DNA from: Spyradocola merdavium | GTDB lineage: Bacteria > Bacillota > Clostridia > Christensenellales > UBA1750 | Length of the DNA: 48,034 nt | Assembly: GCA_018711265.1 (NCBI GenBank) | Contig: DVIM01000035.1 | Location: forward strand, 1 to 48,034 | Direction of reading: 5' to 3' | In this document: piece by piece, positions 32,444 to 41,019 of the stretch | How the letters are laid out: every line of letters begins with the position of its first letter | Numbering within the stretch: the stretch's first letter is position 1 | Translations under genes and position numbers: made by a program | The notes under the pieces: generated by a model | Database searches by the model: none | Told to the model about the DNA's origin: nothing | The model's input: the letters and a program-made list of their open reading frames with translations, nothing else

Positions 32444-33118
32444 ATGGAGAATATGGTTCGCGTCTTTCTGTTCGGAAAAAAGTACGAGGTTCCCTCCAAC
32501 CTGACCATCATGAAGGCCATGGAGTACGCGGGCTATCAGCTCATCCGCGGCTGCGGCTGCCGCAACGGCTTCTGCGGCGCGTGCGCCACGATCTACCGCG
32601 TCGCCGGCGACCGCGAGCTCAAGGTCTGTCTCGCCTGCCAGACCCAGGTCGAGGACAACATGTACGTCGCCACCCTCCCCTTCTTCCCGCTGATCAAGCA
32701 GGTCTATGACATCGAGAAGGTCCGCCCGGAGCAGGCCGTCATGATGCAGCTCTACCCGGAGATCTACTCCTGCATCGGCTGCAACGCCTGCACCAAGAGC
32801 TGCACGCAGGGCCTGAACGTCATGCAGTACATCGCCTACGCGCAGCGCGGCGACTTTGAGAAGTGCGCCGAGGAATCCTTCGACTGCGTGATGTGCGGCG
32901 TCTGCTCCTCCCGCTGCCCGGCCGGCATCTCCCACCCGCAGGTGGCCATGCTGGCGCGCCGCCTCAACGGCAAGTACCTCGCCCCCAAATCCCAGCACCT
33001 GGAGGACCGCGTGCAGGAGATCCGCAACGGCGACTTCAACGAGCTGATCGAGAAGCTCATGGGCAAGCCGGTTTCGGAGCTCCAGGAGCTCTACAACAAC
33101 CGCGACATCGAGAAATAA
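32444..33118 (+). CDS. frdB: Fumarate reductase iron-sulfur subunit, short FrdB/TfrB-like
   Basis: A 224-residue electron-transfer protein. The N-terminal [2Fe-2S] domain has Cys 37, 39, 44, 47 (RGCGCRNGFCGAC) and Cys 62, 65 (KVCLACQ). The C-terminal domain has two complete C-x2-C-x2-C-x3-C sets: Cys 110, 113, 116, 120 (SCIGCNACTKSC) and Cys 148, 151, 154, 158 (DCVMCGVCSSRCPAG). Classical SdhB/FrdB also has a [3Fe-4S] quinone-side cluster built from a different Cys pattern; here two ferredoxin-type clusters are predicted and no quinone site is evident. It is followed after 15 bases by frdA. Relay from the HdrBC side to the FrdA flavin is the likely role. Confidence 0.87.
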   Translation: MENMVRVFLFGKKYEVPSNLTIMKAMEYAGYQLIRGCGCRNGFCGACATIYRVAGDRELKVCLACQTQVEDNMYVATLPFFPLIKQVYDIEKVRPEQAVMMQLYPEIYSCIGCNACTKSCTQGLNVMQYIAYAQRGDFEKCAEESFDCVMCGVCSSRCPAGISHPQVAMLARRLNGKYLAPKSQHLEDRVQEIRNGDFNELIEKLMGKPVSELQELYNNRDIEK

Positions 33119-33133
33119 GGGAGGGACGCGCTG

Positions 33134-34732
33134 ATGTACACCAACGAAATGCTGGAATCCATCAAGAAGGTGGAGGCCAACCGCGAGGCAAACGCCGCGC
33201 TCGAGCCCAGAAGAATGACCGCCGAGGAGAAGGACGCGCTGCTTCGCGCCTATCACCCGGACTATAAGGAGGGCGAGGAGTTCGTCCACCTGGCCGTCGG
33301 CCCCAACAAGGGCGACAAGGTCCCCAAGGAGCTGGGCGCGCTGCTGCAGGGCAAGAGCCGCATCTCTCCGGAGGAGATCGACCTGACCTGCCCGGACTAC
33401 GACGTGGACGTGCTCATCATCGGCGGCGGCGGCGCGGGCGCCTCTGCGGCCATCGAGGCGGACAACGCGGGCGCCAAGGTCATGGTCGTGACCAAGCTGC
33501 GCATGGGCGACGCCAACACCATGATGGCCGAGGGCGGCATCCAGGCGGCCGACAAGCCCAACGACTCCCCCGCCATCCACTACCTGGACGCCTTCGGCGG
33601 CGGCCACTTTGCGGCCAAGCCCGAGCTGCTGCGCACCCTGGTCACCGAGGCGCCGGAGGCCATCCAGTGGCTGAACAACCTCGGTGTGGAGTTTGACAAG
33701 GCGCCCGACGGCACCATGATCACCACCCACGGCGGCGGAACCTCCCGCAAGCGCATGCACGCGGCCAAGGACTACTCCGGCGCGGAGATCATGCGCACCC
33801 TGCGCGACGAGGTGCTCAACCGCGGCATCCCGGTCGTGGACTTCACCGCGGCCATCGAAATCATCAAGGATGAAAAGGGCTGCGCGGCCGGCGCGGTGCT
33901 CCTGAACATGGAGACCAAGGAGATCCTCATCGCGCGCGCCAAGACCGTCATCCTCGCCACCGGCGGCGCGGGACGCCTCCACTACCAGGGCTTCCCGACC
34001 TCCAACCACTACGGCGCGACCGCCGACGGCCTGGTGCTGGCCTACCGCGCGGGCGCAAAGCTCCTCTACGCGGATACGCTGCAGTACCATCCCACCGGCG
34101 CCGCCTTCCCGGAGCAGATCTTTGGCGCGCTGGTCACCGAGAAGGTGCGCTCCGTCGGCGCCAAGCTCGTCAACGCGGACGGCGAGGTCTTCATGCACCC
34201 CCTGGAGACGCGCGACGTTTCGGCGGCCTCCATCATCCGCGAGTGCACCACCCGCGGCAAGGGCGTCAAGACCGCCGACGGTGTGGGCGTCTGGCTCGAC
34301 ACCCCCATGATCGAGCTCAAGAACGGCGAGGGCACCATTGAAAAGCGCATCCCCGCCATGATGCGCATGTTCGCCAAGTACGGCATCGACATCCGCAAGC
34401 AGCCGATCCTGGTCTACCCGACCCTGCACTACCAGAACGGCGGCATCGACATCACGGCCGATTGCCAGAGCGGCGTGGAGAACCTCTTCGTCGCGGGCGA
34501 GGCCGTCGGCGGCATCCATGGCCGCAACCGCCTGATGGGCAACTCCCTGCTGGACGTCGTGGTCTTTGGCCGCAACGCCGGCCGCAACGCCGCCGAGCGC
34601 GCAAAGGGCGTCACCGTCGGCGCGCTGACCCTGGAGCACGTGAACGCATTCGAGAAGGAGTGCGAGCAGGCCGGCATCCACACCGACGTCGTCTCGCCCA
34701 AGCTCCTGCCGGACTACCGCAGAAAGAAGTAA
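33134..34732 (+). CDS. frdA: Fumarate reductase flavoprotein subunit, probably non-covalent FAD
   Basis: A 532-residue flavoprotein reducing fumarate to succinate. A 90-residue N-terminal extension precedes the FAD motif VLIIGGGGAGASAAIEA (97-102). Substrate-site residues of E. coli FrdA are matched: His 319 (QYHPTG), Arg 360 (ETRDVSAAS), His 432 (LHYQNGGID, for HYTMGGI) and Arg 466 (GRNRLMGNSLLD). The His that binds FAD covalently in E. coli (RSHTVAAEGG) aligns with Asn 127 in MGDANTMMAEGG, so the flavin should be non-covalent, as in soluble fumarate reductases and L-aspartate oxidase. No signal peptide. No cytochrome b gene follows. The operon context (mdh, fumC, hdrBCA, Flx) argues for fumarate rather than aspartate as substrate. 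Confidence 0.9.
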   Translation: MYTNEMLESIKKVEANREANAALEPRRMTAEEKDALLRAYHPDYKEGEEFVHLAVGPNKGDKVPKELGALLQGKSRISPEEIDLTCPDYDVDVLIIGGGGAGASAAIEADNAGAKVMVVTKLRMGDANTMMAEGGIQAADKPNDSPAIHYLDAFGGGHFAAKPELLRTLVTEAPEAIQWLNNLGVEFDKAPDGTMITTHGGGTSRKRMHAAKDYSGAEIMRTLRDEVLNRGIPVVDFTAAIEIIKDEKGCAAGAVLLNMETKEILIARAKTVILATGGAGRLHYQGFPTSNHYGATADGLVLAYRAGAKLLYADTLQYHPTGAAFPEQIFGALVTEKVRSVGAKLVNADGEVFMHPLETRDVSAASIIRECTTRGKGVKTADGVGVWLDTPMIELKNGEGTIEKRIPAMMRMFAKYGIDIRKQPILVYPTLHYQNGGIDITADCQSGVENLFVAGEAVGGIHGRNRLMGNSLLDVVVFGRNAGRNAAERAKGVTVGALTLEHVNAFEKECEQAGIHTDVVSPKLLPDYRRKK

Positions 34733-34750
34733 GCGAGGAGAGAAACCATC

Positions 34751-35065
34751 ATGATTACGGATTTGCTGGAAGCGTTGATGATCCTGTGCTTCGGCCTCTC
34801 CTGGCCGATCTCCATCCGGAAGTCCTGGATCTCCAGAACCGCAAAGGGCAAGAGCCTCTTCTTCGAGGTGTTTCTGCTGATTGGCTACATCTTCGGCATC
34901 GTGCGCAAGATCATACTCTTTGCCAACGGAAGCGGCGAAGGCTGGATCTTCTTCCTGGGCTGGTTCTTCTACGTCCTGAACTTCGTTGAGATTTCCATCG
35001 ACGTCGCGCTCTACTTCCGCAACAAGAAGCTGGATGCACTGGCGGAAGGCAAAGTGTCTGCGTAG
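34751..35065 (+). CDS. Small three-helix membrane protein, PQ-loop-like
   Basis: A 104-residue protein with three predicted membrane helices: about 5-22, 36-58 and 65-90, then a polar tail. The first helix and loop, LCFGLSWPISIRKSWISRTA then KGKSLFFEVFLLIGYIFGIV, resemble the PQ-loop/SemiSWEET half-transporter pattern with PI in place of PQ. It contains no His at all, so it cannot be a dihaem cytochrome b anchor of fumarate reductase. Located 18 bases after frdA and 24 bases before the [2Fe-2S] protein gene, in the operon; it could anchor the complex loosely to the membrane or move a C4-dicarboxylate-related solute, both inference. Confidence 0.7.
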   Translation: MITDLLEALMILCFGLSWPISIRKSWISRTAKGKSLFFEVFLLIGYIFGIVRKIILFANGSGEGWIFFLGWFFYVLNFVEISIDVALYFRNKKLDALAEGKVSA

Positions 35066-35089
35066 CAGTAAGTTAAGGAGGGTTTCAAG

Positions 35090-35329
35090 ATGACCATCAC
35101 CGTATGCCTGGGCAGCGCCTGCCATGTCAAGGGTTCCCATTTCGTCCTGGAGGGCCTCAAGTCCCTGATCAAGCAGCACCACGTGGAGGACAAGGTCACC
35201 CTCGCCGGCACGTTCTGCACCGGCAACTGCCAGAAGGGCGTCTGCGTCACCATCGGCGACACGCTCTACTCCCTGAGCCCGGAGACCACCGCCGACTTCT
35301 TCGAGAAGGAAGTCCTGGCCAAGCTCTAA
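35090..35329 (+). CDS. Thioredoxin-like [2Fe-2S] protein (NuoE-type)
   Basis: A 79-residue single-domain ferredoxin of the thioredoxin-like [2Fe-2S] family, equivalent to the C-terminal domain of NuoE/HydC. The four ligands are Cys 6 and Cys 11 (VCLGSACHVKGS) and Cys 43 and Cys 47 (TFCTGNCQKGVCV), in the C-x4-C ... C-x3-C arrangement; Cys 52 is extra. These domains usually shuttle electrons within NADH-linked flavoenzyme complexes. It is the last gene of the fumarate operon, with AAGGAGG upstream and a terminator just after. It may be an extra electron relay between the Flx and Frd parts, or a carrier protein. Confidence 0.88.
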   Translation: MTITVCLGSACHVKGSHFVLEGLKSLIKQHHVEDKVTLAGTFCTGNCQKGVCVTIGDTLYSLSPETTADFFEKEVLAKL

Positions 35330-35341
35330 AAAACGGCGCAA

Positions 35342-35376
35342 AAAAGCGACCCTGCATCTTGCAGGGCCGCTTTTCT
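35342..35376. terminator. Terminator of the fumarate-reduction operon
   Basis: AAAAGCG (35342-35348) and CCCTGCA (35350-35356) pair with TGCAGGG (35360-35366) and CGCTTTT (35368-35374), ending in a T-rich tract on plus and A/T on minus. It separates the operon from the convergent ThuA gene. Confidence 0.85.
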
Positions 35377-36111
35377 TTACTTGTTCTCGTAGGTGTGGAT
35401 GGGTTCGACGGACTTCTGCCAGCCGGTGGAGTAGGCCGGCATGTACAGGGGCGCGGCCCAGCGCACGGCGTTGGTGATGACGGTCTGGATCTCCTTCTGG
35501 TAGTAGACGGGGAAGGTCTCGTGGCCGGGCTGGAAGTAGAAGATGCGCCCGCCGCGCACGAAGCAGCAGCCGGAGCGGAACACCTCTCCGCCGGGATGCC
35601 AGGAGATGAAGACCAGGTTGTCCGGCTGGGGGATGAAGAACTGCTCGCCGTACGTCTCGTCGTGCGGCACCTCGAAGTAGTCGCCGATGCCCTGGGCGAT
35701 GGGATGGCCCGGGCTCGTCACCCAGAGGCGCTGCATGTCGCCGTCCTCGCGCCAGCGGAGCATGTCCGTGCGCGTGCCGAGCAGGCGGGAGAAGGGCTTG
35801 GAGGCGTGCGCGGAGTGCAGGGCGATGAAGCCCATGCCGTCGTTGACGCGCTGGCAGACCTTGGCCACCACCTCGTCGGAAACCTCTTGGTGCGCCATGT
35901 GTCCCCACCAGAGCAGGACGTCGGTGTTGTTCAGGACCTCGTCCGTCAGGCCGTGCTCGGGCTCGTCCAGCGTGGCGGTGCGCACGGTCATGTCCTCGTT
36001 CTTGGAAAGGAAGTCGGCGATGGCGCCGTGGATGCCGTTGGGGTAGATGGCCGCAACCTCGGGCATCTCCTTTTCGTGGCGGAACTCGTTCCAAACAGTA
36101 ACGCGAATCAT
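35377..36111 (-). CDS. ThuA-domain protein
   Basis: A 244-residue cytoplasmic protein of the ThuA family (PF06283, glutamine-amidotransferase-like fold), first named from trehalose utilisation in Sinorhizobium but of uncertain chemistry. Landmarks: VTVWNEFRHEKEMPEVAAIY, VLLWWGHMAHQEVSDEVV, GMGFIALHSAHASKPFSRLL and the C-terminal GRIFYFQPGHETFPVYYQKE. The HSAHASKPF and PGHETFP motifs are typical of the short ThuA type associated with carbohydrate loci. It stands alone here, convergent to the fumarate operon and divergent from the hydratase gene. Substrate unknown. Confidence 0.88.
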   Translation of the reverse strand: MIRVTVWNEFRHEKEMPEVAAIYPNGIHGAIADFLSKNEDMTVRTATLDEPEHGLTDEVLNNTDVLLWWGHMAHQEVSDEVVAKVCQRVNDGMGFIALHSAHASKPFSRLLGTRTDMLRWREDGDMQRLWVTSPGHPIAQGIGDYFEVPHDETYGEQFFIPQPDNLVFISWHPGGEVFRSGCCFVRGGRIFYFQPGHETFPVYYQKEIQTVITNAVRWAAPLYMPAYSTGWQKSVEPIHTYENK

Positions 36112-36199
36112 GGATACCCCTCCTCGAAAGATAGGATTTCTCTCCTCCAGTATAGCGGGTTTTGCGGAAAAAGTATAGCGGGCGCGCGCGGATTTTTTG

Positions 36200-36229
36200 T
36201 TGACGGGGGGCGGCGGCTTGCGGTATCAT
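36200..36229 (+). promoter_or_regulatory. Promoter of the aconitase-family hydratase gene
   Basis: TTGACG (36200-36205), 18-base spacer, TATCAT (36224-36229), 33 bases upstream of the start codon. Confidence 0.65.
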
Positions 36230-36262
36230 GGGAAAAAAGAACACGGACAGGGAGGCAGAGAG

Positions 36263-38485
36263 ATGGTAACCTTGCATTCCGGCATGTACAAATATGAGAA
36301 CGGCGCCTTTGTCCCCGCGCAGAGCGCGGAGGGGAAGGACAGGACCATGGCCCATGCGATCCTGAGCGCGCACAACACCTCCGGCTGCGACGCGGACCTC
36401 AAGATCAAGTTCGACGCCATGGCCTCGCACGACATCACCTACGTCGGCATCATCCAGACGGCGCGCGCCTCGGGCATGAAGAAGTTCCCGCTGCCCTATG
36501 TGCTGACCAACTGCCACAACTCGCTCTGTGCCGTCGGCGGCACCATCAACGAGGACGACCACCTCTTCGGCCTCTCGGCCGCCAAGAAGTACGGCGGCAT
36601 CTTCGTGCCCGCGCACCAGGCCGTCATCCACCAGTACATGCGCGAGCGCATGGCGGGCTGCGGAAAGATGCTCCTGGGCTCGGACTCCCACACGCGCTAC
36701 GGCGCGCTGGGCACCATGGGCGTGGGCGAGGGCGGACCGGAGCTGGTCAAGCAGCTCTGCGAGCGCACGTATGACATCGCCTATCCGGACGTCGTCGCCA
36801 TCCACCTGACCGGCAAGCCCGCCCGCGGCGTCGGCCCGCAGGACGTGGCGCTGGCCATCATCCGCGAGGTCTTTGCCTGCGGCTTTGTCAAGAACAAGGT
36901 CATGGAGTTCGTGGGCCCGGGCATCGGCAACCTGTCCGTGGAGTACCGCAACGGCATCGACGTCATGACCACGGAGACCACCTGCCTTTCCTCCATCTGG
37001 GAGACGGACGAGAAGGTCCGCGCCTGGTACGAGACGCACCTGCGCCCCGAGGCGTACAAGCCCCTGCACCCGCAGGAGGGCGCGGTCTACGACGGCCTGG
37101 TGGAGGTGGACCTGTCCGCCGTGCGGCCCATGATCGCCCTGCCCTTCCACCCCTCCAACGCCTACACCATCGAGGAGTTCCGCAGCAATGCCAAGGCGCT
37201 CCTGGAGAAGGTCGAGGAGACCGCTCGCACCATGCTCGACGAAAAGTACCCCTTAAAGCCCCTGGCCGACAAGGTGCAGGACGGCCAGGTCTACGTCGAG
37301 CAGGGCATCGTCGCGGGCTGCTCGGGCGGCACCTATGAGAACATGATGACCGTGGCGGACATCCTGCGCGGCAGGAGCATCGGCTCCGGCGCCTTCACCA
37401 TGAGCGTGTACCCGGCCTCCCAGCCGCAGTTCCTCGCGCTGACCCGGAGCGGGGCCGCGGCGGACCTCATGCAGGCGGGCGTCGTGCTGCGCACGGCCTT
37501 CTGCGGGCCCTGCTTCGGCGCGGGCGACGTGCCGGCAAACGGCGGCCTCTCCATCCGCCACGCCACGCGCAACTTCCCCAACCGCGAGGGCGCTAAGCCC
37601 GCCAACGGCCAGATGGCCTACGTCGCCCTCATGGACGCGCGCTCCATCGCCGCAACGGCGCTCAACGGCGGGCGCCTGACCGCCGCGGACGAGATCGACC
37701 TGCCCGAGGAGCGGGAGTACCCCTACACGTATGACCCCACCATCTACGACAACCGCGTCTACGACGGCTGGGGCAAGGCCGATCCCGAGGCGGAGCTGGT
37801 GTTCGGCCCCAACATCGCGGACTGGCCCGCGCAGATCGCCCTGCCGGAGAACCTCGTGCTGGAGGTGGCCAGCGCCATCTACGACCCCGTCACCACGACC
37901 GACGAGCTCATCCCCTCCGGCGAGACCTCGTCCTACCGCTCCAACCCGCTCAAGCTCTCCGAGTTCGCGCTCTCGCGCAAGGACCCGCAGTATGTGCCGC
38001 GCGCAAAGGCCGTGCAGGCCCTGGAGCAGAGCCGCCGCCAGGGGCAGCTCTCGCCCGAGGCCAAGGCCCTGCTCGATCGGGCGGGCCTTGCGCCCGAGGA
38101 CACGGGCATCGGCTCCCTGGTCTTCGCCCTCAAGCCCGGGGACGGCTCCGCGCGCGAGCAGGCGGCCTCCTGCCAGCGCGTGCTGGGCGGCTGCGCGAAC
38201 ATCGCCCAGGAATACGCCACCAAGCGCTACCGCAGCAACGTGGTCAACTGGGGCATGCTGCCCTTCATCCTGGACGGCGCAAAGGACGCGGGCATTGCGG
38301 CGGGGGACGTCGTGGTCATCCCCGGCATCCGCGCGGCGCTGCTCGCAGGCCGGACGGACGCGATCCCGGCCGCCGTCCTCTCCGGCGCGGGCAAGCGGGA
38401 GATCACGCTCTCGCTCCCGAACCTGACCGCGGACGAGCGCGACATCATCCTGGCCGGATGCCTCATCAACTACTACGCACAGTGA
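36263..38485 (+). CDS. Aconitase-family hydratase (YbhJ-like)
   Basis: A 740-residue enzyme of the aconitase superfamily closest in layout to the putative hydratase YbhJ of E. coli. Cluster ligand regions: VAGCSGGTYENM in place of the aconitase GSCTNG, and FCGPCFGAGD with two Cys, giving three potential [4Fe-4S] ligands. LLGSDSHTRYGALGTMGVGEGG is the DSHT substrate loop. The C-terminal swivel domain has NVVNWGMLPFI and VVIPGIRAAL. The ATG at 36263 has GGAGG upstream. It has its own promoter and terminator, with no citrate synthase or isocitrate dehydrogenase nearby, so whether it acts on citrate is unknown; other hydroxy-acid hydratase reactions are possible. Confidence 0.83.
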   Translation: MVTLHSGMYKYENGAFVPAQSAEGKDRTMAHAILSAHNTSGCDADLKIKFDAMASHDITYVGIIQTARASGMKKFPLPYVLTNCHNSLCAVGGTINEDDHLFGLSAAKKYGGIFVPAHQAVIHQYMRERMAGCGKMLLGSDSHTRYGALGTMGVGEGGPELVKQLCERTYDIAYPDVVAIHLTGKPARGVGPQDVALAIIREVFACGFVKNKVMEFVGPGIGNLSVEYRNGIDVMTTETTCLSSIWETDEKVRAWYETHLRPEAYKPLHPQEGAVYDGLVEVDLSAVRPMIALPFHPSNAYTIEEFRSNAKALLEKVEETARTMLDEKYPLKPLADKVQDGQVYVEQGIVAGCSGGTYENMMTVADILRGRSIGSGAFTMSVYPASQPQFLALTRSGAAADLMQAGVVLRTAFCGPCFGAGDVPANGGLSIRHATRNFPNREGAKPANGQMAYVALMDARSIAATALNGGRLTAADEIDLPEEREYPYTYDPTIYDNRVYDGWGKADPEAELVFGPNIADWPAQIALPENLVLEVASAIYDPVTTTDELIPSGETSSYRSNPLKLSEFALSRKDPQYVPRAKAVQALEQSRRQGQLSPEAKALLDRAGLAPEDTGIGSLVFALKPGDGSAREQAASCQRVLGGCANIAQEYATKRYRSNVVNWGMLPFILDGAKDAGIAAGDVVVIPGIRAALLAGRTDAIPAAVLSGAGKREITLSLPNLTADERDIILAGCLINYYAQ

Positions 38486-38494
38486 GCGGACGAC

Positions 38495-38534
38495 CGGCCG
38501 CGCGGCAAGATTTGGCCGCGCGGCCGATTATTCT
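38495..38534 (+). terminator. Terminator after the hydratase gene
   Basis: Perfect 12-base-pair stem (38495-38506 with 38515-38526), 8-base loop, then ATTATTCTTT. Confidence 0.75.
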
Positions 38535-38566
38535 TTACAAAATATTCATAAAGCATGGGCGGGTTA

Positions 38567-38595
38567 TTGACAGATGCCGCAAAGAACAGTAAAAT
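38567..38595 (+). promoter_or_regulatory. Strong promoter of rny
   Basis: TTGACA (38567-38572), exactly 17 bases, TAAAAT (38590-38595): near consensus, about 210 bases upstream of the coding region. Confidence 0.8.
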
Positions 38596-38807
38596 AAATC
38601 TGTATGACAGGGGTCGAGAGGGGAAAAGAACAATTTTTTATGGAATAGATAAAAAGTGAATATTCTCCCGAAGTCGCCTGTACAACGGGACAGGGCATCG
38701 GAGCGCTTGACAGCCCAGCACGAAGAGGGGGCGGCTGCGTGCGCGTCCTGGCCGTGGACACGCGGCATGCGACAACTGTTTATCATAAATGTTAGGTGGT
38801 GAAACAG
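38596..38807 (+). other. Long 5' leader of rny
   Basis: Within the 322 bases between the hydratase and rny genes, about 205 transcribed bases follow the promoter with no open frame of note. The first 70 bases are AT-rich (including AATTTTTTATGG); the remainder is GC-rich with several short complementary segments (for example GGGACAGGGC, GCGTGCGCGTCC, GTGGACACGCGG). It could be a structured leader controlling RNase Y or a small RNA; I recognise no known family. Confidence 0.4.
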
Positions 38808-40361
<1,554 letters not shown>

Positions 40362-40374
40362 ACCCGCCTGCGCA

Positions 40375-40408
40375 AGAGCGCTCCCCCAAAAAGGAGCGCT
40401 CTTTTTTT
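40375..40408 (+). terminator. Terminator of rny
   Basis: Perfect 10-base-pair stem (40375-40384 with 40393-40402) followed by an uninterrupted T-run. Confidence 0.92.
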
Positions 40409-40437
40409 GCGCCCGCAAACATTTTCTGCAAAAAAAA

Positions 40438-40463
40438 TGAACCGCAGCGCTCGATGCGGCGAA
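40438..40463 (+). promoter_or_regulatory. ECF-type promoter candidate upstream of the sigma gene
   Basis: TGAACC (40438-40443), 16 bases, CGAA (40460-40463). This resembles the Bacillus ECF pattern TGAAAC-N16-CGTA and no sigma-A promoter is evident here, so the sigma factor probably transcribes its own operon. Confidence 0.5.
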
Positions 40464-40494
40464 TATAGAGGGGAAGGCGCAAGGAGGTGAGCGG

Positions 40495-41019
40495 GTGGAA
40501 GCAAGGGAGATCGAGCGCTGCATCGACGCGTTCGGCGCGGACGTGTTTCGGTTCTGCCGCAGGCTCTGCGCGGACCGGGCGGACGCAGACGACCTCTACC
40601 AGCAGGTCTTTCTCCGGGCGCTGGAGGCGCGCGTTGCGCTGGACTGGGCGTCCAACCCGCGGGCGCTGTTCTTCTCGCTGGCGTATCGCCTGTGGAAGAG
40701 CGATGCGCGAAAGCGCGCGCGCCGGCAGGCCATCGCCCCGAGCGAGTGCCTGGACGACGCGCCGGCGGACGCCCTGTGCGCCCCCGGGGACCTGCAGGAG
40801 CGCGTCGAGAACGCGCAGCGGGATGCGGCGATTCGCGCGATCGTGCGCGATCTGCCGGAGAAACTGCGCATTCCGGTCGAGCTCTACTACCTGGGCGACT
40901 GCACGGTCGAGCAGATCGCCCGAACGATCCAGAGGCCCCGCGGCACCGTCAAGAGCCGGTTGTTTCAGGCGCGGGAAACCATTCGGAAAAGATTGGAGGA
41001 AGCTGGGTATGAAGTCTGA
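40495..41019 (+). CDS. ECF-type RNA polymerase sigma factor
   Basis: A 174-residue group IV sigma factor. Region 2 reads DVFRFCRRLCADRADADDLY then QQVFLRALE (the DDLYQQVF core contacts the polymerase); region 4 reads LPEKLRIPVELYYLGDCTVE then QIARTIQRPRGTVKSRLFQA, a clear helix-turn-helix recognising the -35. It starts at GTG 40495 with AAGGAGGTGA upstream. Its stop overlaps the next gene by 11 bases. The operon of sigma, small membrane protein and zinc-ribbon membrane protein suggests membrane-sensed control; the stimulus is unknown. Confidence 0.92.
   Translation: MEAREIERCIDAFGADVFRFCRRLCADRADADDLYQQVFLRALEARVALDWASNPRALFFSLAYRLWKSDARKRARRQAIAPSECLDDAPADALCAPGDLQERVENAQRDAAIRAIVRDLPEKLRIPVELYYLGDCTVEQIARTIQRPRGTVKSRLFQARETIRKRLEEAGYEV

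Noticed and set aside
33134..34732. L-aspartate oxidase (NadB) for the frdA gene
   Set aside because: Non-covalent FAD is shared, but the adjacent FrdB-like gene, fumC, and the absence of nadA or nadC favour fumarate reductase.
32438..37150. A 1570-residue open frame on the minus strand across the fumarate operon
   Set aside because: It is antisense to well-supported genes (frdB, frdA, hydratase). Its composition (Asp/Val/Leu/His/Arg/Gly repeats, no domain) is the mirror of GC-rich third-position codon bias.
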